Positions 20,559-31,733 of a stretch of DNA of 64,000 nt are shown here, piece after piece (within the stretch, counting starts at the first letter, position 1; each line of letters begins with the position of its first letter). The notes under the pieces were generated by a model. The model saw only the letters and a program-made list of their open reading frames with translations. It was not told where the DNA came from and did no database searches. The DNA comes from Melitaea cinxia (Eukaryota > Arthropoda > Insecta > Lepidoptera > Nymphalidae). The translations under genes were made by a program, and so were the position numbers. The DNA lies in the NCBI RefSeq assembly GCF_905220565.1, contig NC_059395.1:17587289-17651288 (forward strand), read 5' to 3'.

Positions 20559-22631
20559 TCACAGACAGAGCTTACAATTGAGATAATTAAAACCTTTGTT
20601 AAGGGTCCCTGATAACATCACCGCCTCTGTTTTTACTACGCTTAAGTCTTAAGACAGTTCTATGACCTTGATAAGAGATCATAAGAATCTTTGAGACAAA
20701 CAAGTACCTCGTTATGATGTTATCTTGATATTTCTAAGGATGCTGAGAACTTGACAGATAAACGTAAATGTTTTTGATATGACATGAAAAGTATGATTTC
20801 TATAGTTTTTAATACAAGTGATTGTTTAGTTACGGTTTTTAAATTTAGAAAACGGTTCGTAAGTAAAACGAAAACAGTTCGTAAGTAAGCCGGAAACGGT
20901 TCGTAAGGAAATCGAAAACGATTCGTAAGTAAAACAAAACCGTTTTCTGAATATAGCAACCAGACATTAATTTGTATATGTAATGTATGTAAAAAATTGT
21001 TAAATAGTGGACCTGTTACTAAAAATGCTACCAATGTTTTGTTTATAAACTGAAGTTGTCTCCAAGAAAGCACTGTCAGTAATAAGGCCGTTCTGAACTT
21101 GTTAATTTTATTTTTCTTTCATATGCTTTTAAAGTTTTAAATTTAATAGAAGATTCATTTCATATAAAATATAGAAGTGATTTTGATATTTGTATAAAAT
21201 TCGATTTATTAATGATTAATATTTTATTCAGTGCAAATCTTTAGCCTTAAATTTAAGTTATTTAAGCAAATTTTTTTTAATGGAATATATAAAAGTGACA
21301 TGCTAAGCGAAGGCTAGTTGCTAAAACCCTTGTGTATACGAGAACAGAAAAATAGCAACGTTTTTCGACAAAGCTTTTTGTTGCTAAGGGCACTAAGCGG
21401 CAACACCGCGTTGCCACTCAGTCACTTTGACATGTATCAATGATATCATTATTTTGCAAGCAGCTTTTAAAATAATTGAATTTATAATTTGTTGTAACTG
21501 TTTATCGAAAAGGAAGTATCGACTGCATAATTTAAAAAAAAATTCTTTCATTGGTTTCTGAAGTTCAGAAGCGTTTGACCGTGAAGATGAAAACCAAAAT
21601 TTATATTGTACGTCACTAATATTTATTTCTATTTGATCAGTTGAAATTCGAAGTGCTATATTTTTTTTGTGATTTTTCGTTATTATTTTAGATTATTGAT
21701 GATTTTCATTTGATATTCAAACATTTCGATGTTATAGTTTCTCAGTACACGTGTTCTACATTCAATATTTTTATGAAAGAAAAAATAACACAAGCATTGC
21801 TCGATAAAACCTCTCGTTGTGTGCACTTTTGTTCGACCCCCGTCACTCGTGCGCAACTAATGCCGTCAATTGAACACCTGGGCACATTTGTATGGCATTT
21901 TGATGTTTGAATGAGATATAATACGGTAAAGACTGCGTCAAAATGCGTGTCGGTACCGTATGTGTAATAGCAGATCACACACTAATATGTTAATTATATT
22001 CATAGTTCACCTTTCATAACGTTTTTTTCACTTTTTATCGTTTATTATTGTATTTAGATTTTAAGTCCTGTCCAAGTCTAGTCTCTTAACAATTCAATTA
22101 ATACGTTGGTTACGTATGATTTAAGTATCGTCAATTTTTTTCGTTTTTCTACTTTTTTTTAAAAATATGTTTACTTGCTTTTGTATATCTCAAAGCTAGT
22201 GTTGTGTAAAGCAATTTTCCAGATATTTTTTTTTTTATTACAAATAATGTATTATAATTTTAAACGAAAATACTTCCAAAAGTACTTCTTATCGTTATTT
22301 TTGGCTTTATTATTGAGAAACATGTTACTACCCTTGAAGAAAGACTAATTTGTTTTTTAGAGTAGGGGTCAAATGTCAAGAGGAAGGGACAAATATAGCG
22401 AGTCATTGCGAGTCCTGTTACTAGGGAATTATGGATTAATATTTTTTTATTGCTACCGTTACATGTGTTATTGGGTTTCTATTTTTATTTGCTAATTACC
22501 TTTTTACCTTCTTCCGAATCAGATGTAGTTCAGCAATCATTTGTCTTAAAATAGAAAAAATTCTCAATCATATGTTTTATTGTTTCAATACATTTACGAT
22601 AGCAATTTAATAATTGTCCGCAATAGTTATC
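20559..22631. other. Unassigned stretch with a minisatellite
   Basis: Only the 22-base minisatellite at 20848-20935 is assigned. The antisense frame of 117 codons at 20720-21073 spans it and owes its internal repetition (LLTNRF) to it. Confidence 0.5.
20848..20935. repeat. 22-bp minisatellite, four units
   Basis: Four head-to-tail units of about GAAAACGGTTCGTAAGTAAA+AC, each with one to five substitutions and no length change, followed by a partial AAAACCG unit. Confidence 0.9.
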
Positions 22632-22722
22632 CATCATGTATGGGGGATGCGGAAAACCGGGATGTTTGGCGCGAACTTGTGGATGCCCATGTCCACCTGT
22701 GGACTGCGACAGGCTAAAGTGT
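22632..22722 (+). repeat. RTE LINE 3'-end fragment
   Basis: GGATGCGGAAAACCGGGATG followed by TTTGGCGCGAACTTGTGGATGCC and GTGGACTGCGACAGGCT is the terminal coding and tail segment of an RTE-type LINE (compare 29584-30025). Only the last 90 bases are kept. Confidence 0.7.
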
Positions 22723-24865
22723 TAATATTTTTGTTTATGTAAGTACTTATTATTTCACTGTTTCATTTAATTTGTAGACTTTAAAAAATAATATAACAAA
22801 ACGTTTAAAATAATATTAAAGTAAGAACTATTACATAGATGTAATGTTTTTTTTGATAATTTTCAAAGCATTGTTATTTTTGTGAAAAGATGCAAAATGT
22901 TTTTGACGCAGCCGTTTCATTTTGAATGTAATGAATGTCTCGTTCCGAAGTTTTTAAATTAATCTTAATACCAACAAAACACGGATAATCTAATTTGAGG
23001 AATCAATTAAAAGATTGAATATTAAAACCTATAATTTTTATTCACCAAATATTTGCATAGTTTCAATTTTTTAAACAATTATTCTATCAGAAATCTAAAA
23101 ATTTAATAAATAAGAAGCAGATAATAAAGATTCGTTTAAGCTTCGAGGTCCCGAGGGAGGATGGAGACACATTATCTAGAATAGAATACCGTCTCTATTC
23201 ATGAAGCTAACCTTATCTACACGAATGAATTATACAGGTAATTCTTATGAGGACTGTGTGTGTATTTATTACAATATATGTATCTTATACACGCGAGTAA
23301 GTTTTGATATAAAAAATATAACAATTAGTTAGTTGTTAAGAAACAGTAATCTAAGATCACACATTCAGAACCGATGCCATTATAGGTTTTTTTTAAATTC
23401 ATTGTATTTATCTTTTTCTGTACAAAATGGTCTGCGATTTGTGTGATGTCCCGAATAAAAGTGTTTCGTTATTTCTTTCTTTCTCTCTGTCTTACTTATC
23501 TATTAGTAAGCTATCTATGAGTTATAAACATAAAAAGTAACAAAGTTTTTAAAGAGGAATTAATTGGAAATAAAATGTAATAACAATATCATAGTATCAC
23601 TTTCTTGGCAATTAAACAAACAATTCTAATAAAAATTCAGTATTACGTAAATAATATAACGAATAAAAAACTTAGAATAACAACTGCACAAGCAAAAGTA
23701 ACACTTATTCTTTATAACAATACTCAATTGTTATATTATAACATAGTTTATTGCCCTGTATCCTCGTTAAGTATATTTTATATCCTTATATTATACAAGA
23801 TAGAGGCGTAAAATAAAAAAAGGCGGAAAGTAATTTTCGATCCCATTGTCCACGGAGGTTGCGGCTGTCAAATGTCTATACATGCGTTAGTGCTCTTGTA
23901 AGATTTGTTTGTTTCGCCTTACCTATTCACCAATATCAGTCGTAGTGTTATATTTTATTGTCTATGATATTTCTCTATATATGTATAGCGATATTTAGAT
24001 TTTATTTACCTGAACTAGTAACGCCAGAAAAAATAAACAAAACAAATTAATTTGATACTCTATTAAGTAACTATGTGTACATAAAATATTATCTATTTTT
24101 TCTTAATATTACTGTTATACATTTATTTTTAATTTTCAAAACATACATTTATGCGATGTTCTAATTTTTTAGACAATTGTTTTCTTAAATGTATCTCGTA
24201 AAAATATATATATTATCTTTTTTAAATACGCGTTCCTAAATACATTTGTGTTATAAACGATTAACAATGTGTTCTGAATAACAATGCCTTGGGTTAATTT
24301 GCGCCGACAGGTTATTACGCTTGTTGTTCGAAACAACACACGGGGGCTGATTTATACGTGCCGTGTAGTGAGGCTTATCGTAGACAGTAAAATAAAAAAG
24401 TAACTAGTTAATAAATATGTAAATTGAATTGAAGTATGAAAACTCTTAAAAAAATATTATATATTTTTTGTTTATGTTTTAAAAAAAAATGTTTAATTTT
24501 TTGCTTTTGATATATACTTACAGCCTGTGTGTTCCTAAGGTGGGAAAACTTAATAAACTCTATAGCTATGAGTACCTACAGGGTAAAAATGAGTAGTATA
24601 CAGTTCTATGTATACATTTAAAATTAAGTTATAGTACTAGTGGAACGTTCCAGAAAGACTAATTTTTGACTTTACTTGGACATCCCTCCTCCTTATGAAG
24701 TGACGCACGATATCATTTCGTACAAGAAAAATGTAAGTGAAACTATTCATTGAGAGGGGAATTCTCTTTCCTTTTCCATCCAGATCCTTAAGAGAGAGGA
24801 GCAGAGAGAAAGGAAGATAGGAAGAGTACTCGTATGCAATCTAGGTAATCTCTGTTTTAATTTTT
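22723..24865. other. Unassigned AT-rich stretch
   Basis: No gene or repeat is recognised over two kilobases. Confidence 0.5.
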
Positions 24866-25031
24866 GAAGTAAAACTTTTTTTACGCGCGCTTGACTTGGG
24901 GAGTAAGCTGGTGAATGCGTAACGAGAGCGTTATGAAAAGTGTCATCGGGCGAGACAAACGGAAGTTGAGAGGGAAATATAAGTTAGTGAAGATAGAAAG
25001 TGGGAGAGTTTCGTTTCGTAAGTTTTACTTC
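24866..25031. repeat. MITE-like repeat with GAAGTAAAACT ends
   Basis: Inverted 11-base ends GAAGTAAAACT at 24866-24876 and AGTTTTACTTC at 25021-25031. The inner block CGCGCTTGACTTGGGGAGTA with GCTGGTGAATGCGTAACGAG recurs inverted at 46303-46480, showing that it is interspersed. No coding capacity. Superfamily unknown; the target duplication is unclear. Confidence 0.55.
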
Positions 25032-25394
25032 AGTAGTTTGGTTTACAGCAAATTCGTTTAGCTACTTCAAATTTCATTCTCGTTGGATAAAAGCCTATTT
25101 AGCCTTTGTAATATCGACTTTAATATTTAAAAAAAAGTTAAGACATATCGAGGAGGATAAAACTACGGACTTTTAGTATTGCATAAAACCACTGTGTCAC
25201 ACGTAGAGCATCATGAAAGCTAAGCTGCGAAACTTACTCTTCATATTATAAAATCGTAAATAAATGGGTTTAGTTGTTTGGAGGGGATTAAGTATATATG
25301 ACCGCAAAGCACTTAACGTCACGATGATATGTGTTTATTATTATTTAAGTGCTGTGGTAAGTTAGGGGTCGACTCTATCTTTAGTTCTTATTAT

Positions 25395-25475
25395 TTGGTA
25401 GTGTCAATATAAAATTGACGTACAACAGGGTCGCCTGTTCCTAAGATAGGCAACTTGATGCCTGTGTTTTAGGTA
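25395..25475 (-). repeat. tRNA-SINE body fragment
   Basis: ACAGGGTCGCCTGTTCCTAA followed by GATAGGCAACTTGATGCCTG and TTTTAGGTAACAG matches the inverted SINE body at 8125-8345. Confidence 0.5.
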
Positions 25476-26404
25476 ACAGTCGGGATTTATACTTTTCTTA
25501 ATAAATATATAACGAAGAAGGTTCTCTAGAGTATTCTTAATAAAGTGACGTCATATATACGTCGTGATAATTCGTTTCATAATAAAACTATTTTCGATTA
25601 AAAGAGTAACTTTAACTTTACGACACTTATCAATAGATTTAACGTTACACTCGATAACAATAATTCAATAAATACAAATTCTAACATTAATACTCAAACA
25701 ATAGTAATGTTAATTGACGGACGACTCGAATAAAAATAAAATAAGGATGTAGCGCGACCGTCAAATAGACATAAATACAAATAAATTATAGCTTTTTAAG
25801 TATAATAATACTTTTAAAGTAATTATTAAACTCGTTTAATATGAATAAATAATTTATTGTAGATTCTTTTTGATATGCAACGTATTGTGAAATACCTAAA
25901 TATGATACGACTAAATTAGAAGAGACTGACCTGACATTTCAACAGTAATTATTTTATTTTCAGTCAGTTTAGTTTTACGTTATTCTGTAGCGACAATAGC
26001 ATTTTTGTACAAATTGAACAACTAACTACAGGCTGCGCGTCAGTAAAAAAAAAAACAACAAATTCTAACCCTTTATAACGTTAGTCTAAAAAATGTTAAA
26101 AGCATTTTTGAGGTATAAAAATAATCTACGATTTTTAATTGTATAAAAAAAGGCTTTTCTATTCGGTTATTCGACTATTTACACGTATTGTCCAAATATT
26201 TGTATTTTATGTAGACCGAATGACTGATCAAACACTTTGTTCAGTTTAGAATTAAAACAACATTTGTCAACAGTCACAATTATCGAAAAGTTGCTATTAT
26301 TGTTGATATTTTCAATTTTGATACTTGTTTGTTTATAGTGTACCTTTATTTTCCTAATTAATATACTTTCAATAAATTTAAGTACCTAGTACTTAACATT
26401 GGGC
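25476..26404. other. Unassigned AT-rich stretch
   Basis: Nothing is recognised apart from short A-runs. Confidence 0.5.
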
Positions 26405-26735
26405 TATCAGTTCAGTCTGTCGCAGTCCACTGCTGGACATAGGCCTCCCCGATCTCGCGCCAAGCATCCAGGTATTTCGCAATCCTCATCCGGTACACAC
26501 CGGTAATCTTACGTAGATGATCGGTACAGCGGACCGGACGACGTCCCACACTTCGTTTTCAAAACGTGGTCTCCATTTCAGGACACGTCTGCTCCACCCA
26601 CCGTCTGGCCCTCACCGCCATTTCAACTAGGTCATTCTGACGGCTATGTCTGTTACTTTTGTTTTCTCTCGGATAGTTTCATTTCTGATCCAATCTTTGA
26701 GAAAGACCCCAAGCATGGCCCGTTCCATCGATAAT
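26405..26735 (-). pseudogene. RTE-type LINE, 3' coding fragment
   Basis: On the minus strand this reads as the last part of an RTE reverse-transcriptase protein, out of frame in places: an RAMLGVFLK-like block (complement near 26700-26730), a WRPRF-like block, the GRRPVRCTDHLRK-like block with GVYRMRIAKYLDAWREI near 26450-26520, and the tail ...GAGGCCTATGTCCAGCAGTG...GACTGAACTG. In intact elements this region follows the RT domain at the C terminus. It is a 5'-truncated relic and the source type of the tail borrowed by the shorter elements in this window. Confidence 0.7.
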
Positions 26736-27701
26736 TTATTTTAGAAAATTTATAACGCTGTTTGATTAATTAGTAACTCTTGCCTGATCTCAAAATTGAC
26801 AAGACAACATAACCATACTTTGTATTCTGCTTACGTCAGAACATTTCAAAAAGATATTTCTGACAACACATGGTCGGCCTCAAGTGCATAGTTTAAATTA
26901 TAAAAAGAAATCTTTACCGACAAGACCTCATAAGTTAGTTTGTTTATATCATATTTATAACAGAAATTTGAACATCTGTTTTATAATTTTTTCAACATAA
27001 ATCTCTATCTAACGACATGCTAAAACATTTAATACCACTTCATAACTTGACTTATGTATTGACGATTTAATCAAAAAATACATTTTTGAAGAAAAATTTA
27101 CGATCTTTTACGTACTAAATTTGTTACTTTATTGTTACATTTCTTTTACGTACGAAAATAAATGTTTAAGTATGTTTCTAATAACGCCCCATCCTTAACC
27201 CTTCATTTAGGCCACTTACAAATTTTTGTAATTCCTTCTATATTTAATATATTTTGTGGTCTGAAATTAAATTTTAATTGTACATAACATTTTATAGAAC
27301 AATATTAAAATGTTATCATTCAAATATATTACGTACTTTTAATGAAAGCTGTCAATACTTAACATACACGTGTATGTAATTCTGGAAATGTAACATTCTG
27401 TCCAAAAATTTAGAACCGATTTGAAAAGCCACATTCTTGGTCTAATAGTGAGTCTAAAATATTCAGAGACCTACTAATTATATATTAAAATCATGCATGA
27501 CCATGTCTTGCAAGAGCCTCATGAGCAGAAGCGGTCGGTAGATATAAATTACATTTTAATTGATAATAAATTTATTTATATGGTGCTTACAGACCGATTT
27601 GTAGTGGATTTCATCTTTAATGAAATATTAAAAGTGTTATAGTTTAACACTTTTATATTATGGTTAAACATGGATTCCAGACTGATTTTTTTGTTTTATA
27701 T

Positions 27702-27702
<1 letters not shown>
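26736..27702. other. Unassigned AT-rich stretch
   Basis: No gene or repeat is recognised. Confidence 0.5.

Positions 27703-27745
<43 letters not shown>
27703..27745. repeat. (TA)n microsatellite
   Basis: About 21 AT units, ending at the TGTCGG start of the candidate solo LTR. The same tract appears to resume at 28290 (TATATATATATA), so the LTR candidate lies within it. Confidence 0.9.
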
Positions 27746-27749
<4 letters not shown>

Positions 27750-28028
27750 GGAGGAAGTAGTAAGAATGGAGTTGATTGCTGGTTACATGAAGACTATATC
27801 AATAAGCTTAGAAAATACTTTGTTAAATCATAATTATAATTTGTTTAATTTCTTAGATTTTTGTATTGTTTAAATTTAACTTAATTTAAAAGTAATTTTT
27901 ATAAAGACTTTATTATTGCACATTATGTCAGAGCAGAGGGTAGGCCTCGAGAGGGGTCGAGGCGCCATCTTAACGTTCAGTGGTGAGGGTAGATAGATAT
28001 ACGGTGATTGATCGCGGTGAATCATTAC

Positions 28029-28035
28029 TATAAAA
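28029..28035 (+). promoter_or_regulatory. TATA box of candidate solo LTR
   Basis: TATAAAA inside the LTR candidate, about 140 bases ahead of a polyadenylation signal, which defines a plausible U3/R boundary near 28060. Confidence 0.45.
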
Positions 28036-28171
28036 TAGTTGTTGTTACGGTGTGGTTGGTGAATACTTTAGTGGAGTCAGATCGGTACCTTGAACCCGCT
28101 GCTCGAATTAATCGTTAAGTGTTAAATGTGTTTAATAAGTGTTATAAGTTATTCGTTGTGTAAAAATATTC

Positions 28172-28177
28172 AATAAA
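28172..28177 (+). terminator. Polyadenylation signal of candidate solo LTR
   Basis: AATAAA followed by AT-rich sequence. It would define the R/U5 boundary near 28195. Confidence 0.45.
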
Positions 28178-28289
28178 CTTTATAGTACAGTGAATACTTT
28201 GTTTTGTGCTGGCATTTAACCCGATGATGACGCCCACTAGAACCGCTATCACTAATGACGATGTCGAGAAGACTAGTGTTTCTCCGACA

Positions 28290-29583
28290 TATATATATAT
28301 TTTATTAGAAATGTTAAGATTACGATAGAACCAGAAAATGATTGCAAGCTACAGAAATGTCTAATGAAAAATATTGTGGCATTAACTGTACTAAATTTAA
28401 ATTGAAAGTTAAATGATTAATTTATTATATAATAAAAAATAACATATTTTTAAATTTGATTTAAAAATCACAGCTTTTTAAACCAATGTAATATTTATTA
28501 TATATTTTTAAACTCTTTTTAACATTAGATTTTATTCTTTCTAATTTGTGACAAAGTGGTGGTTAAAGTAAAATTTTCTTTGTATTATTTTCAGGACAAC
28601 GAGAATATGTAACCATTCAAGGACGCGCAAGGAACGGACAAGGGATGCATGATAAACCAAAAAGTTATCTGTTCAGTATTCAGGATACATAAAAATTTTA
28701 CTTTACAACGAAAGAGGTAAAAAGCAGTGGATACAATTATTTCAAATTTTTTTGTTTTATGAACAGGTTATATTAAAATATAAAAAGTAACCGGAATCGT
28801 ATTTCATTTATTTTTATGGTAATTTAAAAAAAAAAGTTTGGCCACATTCAAAACTACAAATATTTTTGTCCTTACGTAGATGACTGTTATAATTTTATGT
28901 TAATTTTATAACACTTAATTACATAATTATTTTACTTGAATATAAAACTACGATATTCTTATATATGTCGGAGACATTCGTTATTACGGAACGGAAAAAG
29001 GATGATGGCGTGGCGTTCTGAGCCTACCAGCATTGTCGGGCAATTTGGTCATGATGATATAATAATAATAATAAACATTAATTCACACTCACACACATAC
29101 ATCGATATACAGATAAGACAAAAAACAAAAATTACAACATAACAATTCTATTAAAATATAACTATATAGATAGTATGACAAATAATTACATTGGAAACAA
29201 TGAACACAATACACAACCAAAATAAAACACAATAAAATTAAAAATAATAGTAATAGGTAACTACCCACATAAAATCAACAATAATAATTAAAAAAAAAGG
29301 AAAAAAATAAGCCAAATGTATATAAAAAAAGAAAGAAAGCGGCAATCTGCATAGCGATGCACTGACGGGAGCATTGAAATTGATGACGCTCGGCATTTGT
29401 TGGAGAATCAAGACTCTCCAACGCCGATTTTCAGCATCAACCGTAAAAAAATATGACATCAATGCGTCGCACGATTGCGAAGAAATTTGTAAAAACCATT
29501 AAAACGACGATATATATAATAAAAAAACCTAAATTTAAGAACCCAGTCATCTTCGAAGACAAAAATCATCATCTCATCCTTGA
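28290..29583. other. Unassigned stretch with short simple repeats
   Basis: Holds TA remnants at 28290, an ATA-type simple repeat near 29058-29076 and A-rich sequence. A GC-richer piece at 28960-29060 ending in GGTCATGATGATATAATAATAATAA looks like the 3' end of some retroelement but could not be assigned. Confidence 0.4.
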
Positions 29584-30025
29584 AGACAAAATTGTTCGAG
29601 CAATGCGTCCTGCCTGTGTATGAAGCCATACGAAGCCGAAACGTGAACATTGACGAAGGGACTGGTCCACAAGCTTAAAGTCACTTAACGTGCAATGGAA
29701 CGGGCTATGCTTGGGGTTTCTTTCAAAGATATGAGACTATCCGCGAGAGAACGAAAGTAACCGACATAGCCCATAGAATTAGCAAGTTGAAGTGGTAGTG
29801 GGCTGATCACCTGTCGTAGGACCTATGGTCGTTGGAGTAGACGTGTTCTGGAGCGGAGATCGCGTCATGGCAAACGCAGTGTGGGACGTCCTCCCGCCCT
29901 GGACCGATGATCTACGTATGATTGTCGGTGTAGGCTGGATGAGGATTGCGGAAAACCGGGATGTCTGACGCGAACATGGGGAGGCCTATGTCCAGCAGCG
30001 GATTGCAACAGGCTGAAATGACTGA
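29584..30025 (+). pseudogene. RTE-type LINE, 3' coding fragment
   Basis: Translating with frame changes gives the RTE C-terminal signature in order: LFEQCVLPV (29590), LVHKLKVT.RAMERAMLGVS (about 29665-29720), RLSARERK, TDIAHRISKLKW (29762-29797), WADHL, GRRPP-like GTSSRP, GLRKTGMSDAN and GRPMSSSGL, then the RTE tail and AAATGACTGAAG. Stops and frameshifts are frequent, so it is dead. The endonuclease and most of the reverse transcriptase are missing. It is the best internal reference for the tail found in the SINE-like copies. Confidence 0.78.
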
Positions 30026-30471
30026 AGTGGCTGATACAGATCTTTATGACGATAGAAATATAAATTACTAGCTGAGCCGATAGTTGTTGTTCTGTCTTAA
30101 CTGTGAATATTCAATTCGAATTTCAAAAAATGTATCTCATATCTATTTACAGTGAACTTCAAATATTAGCTTATCATAACACACGAAGTTAAAATAGTCG
30201 TTAACTTTTCTTGTAGTTTTCAATTTTATGCGCAATTTTCTCAAATTTTCATTTCGCATTCATTAAGAATATTTTACAACGTTGAAAACTCTTAAAAGAT
30301 TAAAGAAATCAGTTGTCATTATTATCTTATGGCATAACCGAGGGAAATAGGGATTCATTTATAATTGGTCGGTAAAAAAGTCTTTTCGTACTTTTTAGTA
30401 AAAAGTTACATTAAAACTTCTTGGTTGTATTGTTTGTAACTGGATAGTTTTAATACTATGAAACGGAGACA
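30026..30471. other. Unassigned AT-rich stretch
   Basis: No gene or repeat is recognised between the RTE relic and the mariner fossil. Confidence 0.5.
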
Positions 30472-31010
30472 TTTTAAAAATGAAATGAAAATGGGTGAAT
30501 CCAATGAAGAAATTCGTTACATTTAAAGTTTTACTTTACAAAAGGAAAAAATGCGACTCAAGCTGCGAAAAAAAATTTGTGACGTTTACGGACCCCATGC
30601 AGTGTCAGTAAGAATAGCACAAAATTGATTTAAGCGTTTTCAGTCAGAAAATTTTTATGTCAATAATCCATTTCACTCTGGTCGCCCAGTTACTGATAAA
30701 CGTGACGACATTTTTGAAAAAGTGGAGCTAGATCGACATTTGAGACGATATAGCTGAAATATCTGCGAATTAAGCATTGATGACTGGTGACGAAAAGTGG
30801 ATCACCTACAAACTTATCAAATACATTTTATATTTATTCCCAATAACGATCTAAATTCTGAATAGGAACAATTAAACTAAATGCAAACATGTCCAAAATG
30901 ATGCTATTGGCGTGTATTTGGTTTGCGCAAATATGACCGCATTTCTGTTTGAGATTGGATAGAAGGATACTTGTTAATATTTGATGCTACATTGAATGAT
31001 AATCGCTTGC
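30472..31010 (+). pseudogene. mariner transposase fossil, internally deleted
   Basis: Frame fragments give the N-terminal helix-turn-helix region of a mariner transposase: NEEIRYI and KFYFTKGKNATQAAKKICDV, then YGPHAVSVRIAQ, a stop where a tryptophan-containing WFKRFQS is expected, then SGRPVTDKRDDI and EKVELDRH. After a further stop the sequence jumps to TGDEKWITY near 30785-30812, the motif holding the first catalytic aspartate; roughly 90 residues between them are missing. Beyond it only faint matches remain and the second and third catalytic acids are not found. It belongs to a different superfamily branch (mariner) from the Tc1-type element at 38847. Confidence 0.78.
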
Positions 31011-31479
31011 AATAATAATTATGTGTATCTATCTGTATCAATACATAGATAAAAATAGATAGGCACATACAGATACTAAAGCTTTGAATATAAAAAAAAA
31101 AAATACGAAATTCTCAATAGATCAGAACTTAGGTTGCTACTTGCGCACAGCTAATAAAGTAACTATTTATGGCTATTGACATGGATACTAAGCGCTGATC
31201 TTATACTTAGCCTCAACATTTTATGTATGTCTTTAATGAACATTAAAAACTTTTACATTTTTTATTTATTTTAATGATTTTACCAAACAATACGATTTAA
31301 ATATTATACGATGCGTAAAGCGATATCCACTCTGTCGAAGACTACTCAATATACAAACCACACATAATATTTTATTCGTTTAAAGGATAATTTTAATATC
31401 AGAAATGCTTTTTTAAAGTTAAATAATAAATATATCTACAATGTCTCACGTTCATAGTACGAAATACTGAGTAATTGAT
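31011..31479. other. Unassigned AT-rich stretch
   Basis: No feature is recognised. Terminal inverted repeats for the mariner fossil were not found here. Confidence 0.5.
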
Positions 31480-31733
31480 GTAGGGCACAGCAGGAATTTT
31501 CCAGCTGAAAATATGGAGCAGCCCGATTGGGGTAGCACCTTGACCTTACAGAAGATCACAGCTAAATAATATTGCTTTCAAGCAGTGTTGTGTTCCTGTT
31601 GGTGAGTAAGGTGACCAGAGCTCCTGGAGGAATTGAGGTTAGGGTCGGCAACGCGTTTGCAATGCTTCTGGTGGTGCAGGCATCTATAAGCTACGGTAAT
31701 CGCTTACCATCAGGTGAGTTGTATAAAAAAAAT
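31480..31733 (+). mobile_element. Non-LTR retrotransposon tail (family L)
   Basis: Runs from GTAGGGCACAGCAGGAATTT through GGTGAGTAAGGTGACCAGAG and GGTCGGCAACGCGTTTGCAA to GCTTACCATCAGGTGAG and an A-run, so the sense strand is plus. Sister copies are at 7560, 47502, 56221 and 58745. The 141-codon frame starting inside it at 31572 is a chance reading through the repeat. Confidence 0.75.

Larger units (their letters stand above)
27746..28289 (+). mobile_element. Candidate solo LTR
   Basis: A 544-bp unit beginning TGTCGGAG and ending CTCCGACA, i.e. TG...CA with an 8-base inverted terminus, embedded in a TA microsatellite so that a TATA duplication is compatible on both sides. In order it holds a TATA box (28029-28035), a GC-richer stretch, and AATAAA (28172-28177) about 115 bases before the end, the U3-R-U5 layout. 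No internal gag-pol or second LTR is seen. TATA targets are favoured by some gypsy-type elements, but the family cannot be named. Confidence 0.6.

Noticed and set aside
28965..29060. A second LTR starting TGTCGGAG
   Set aside because: Only the first eight bases agree with the LTR candidate at 27746; the following sequence is unrelated.
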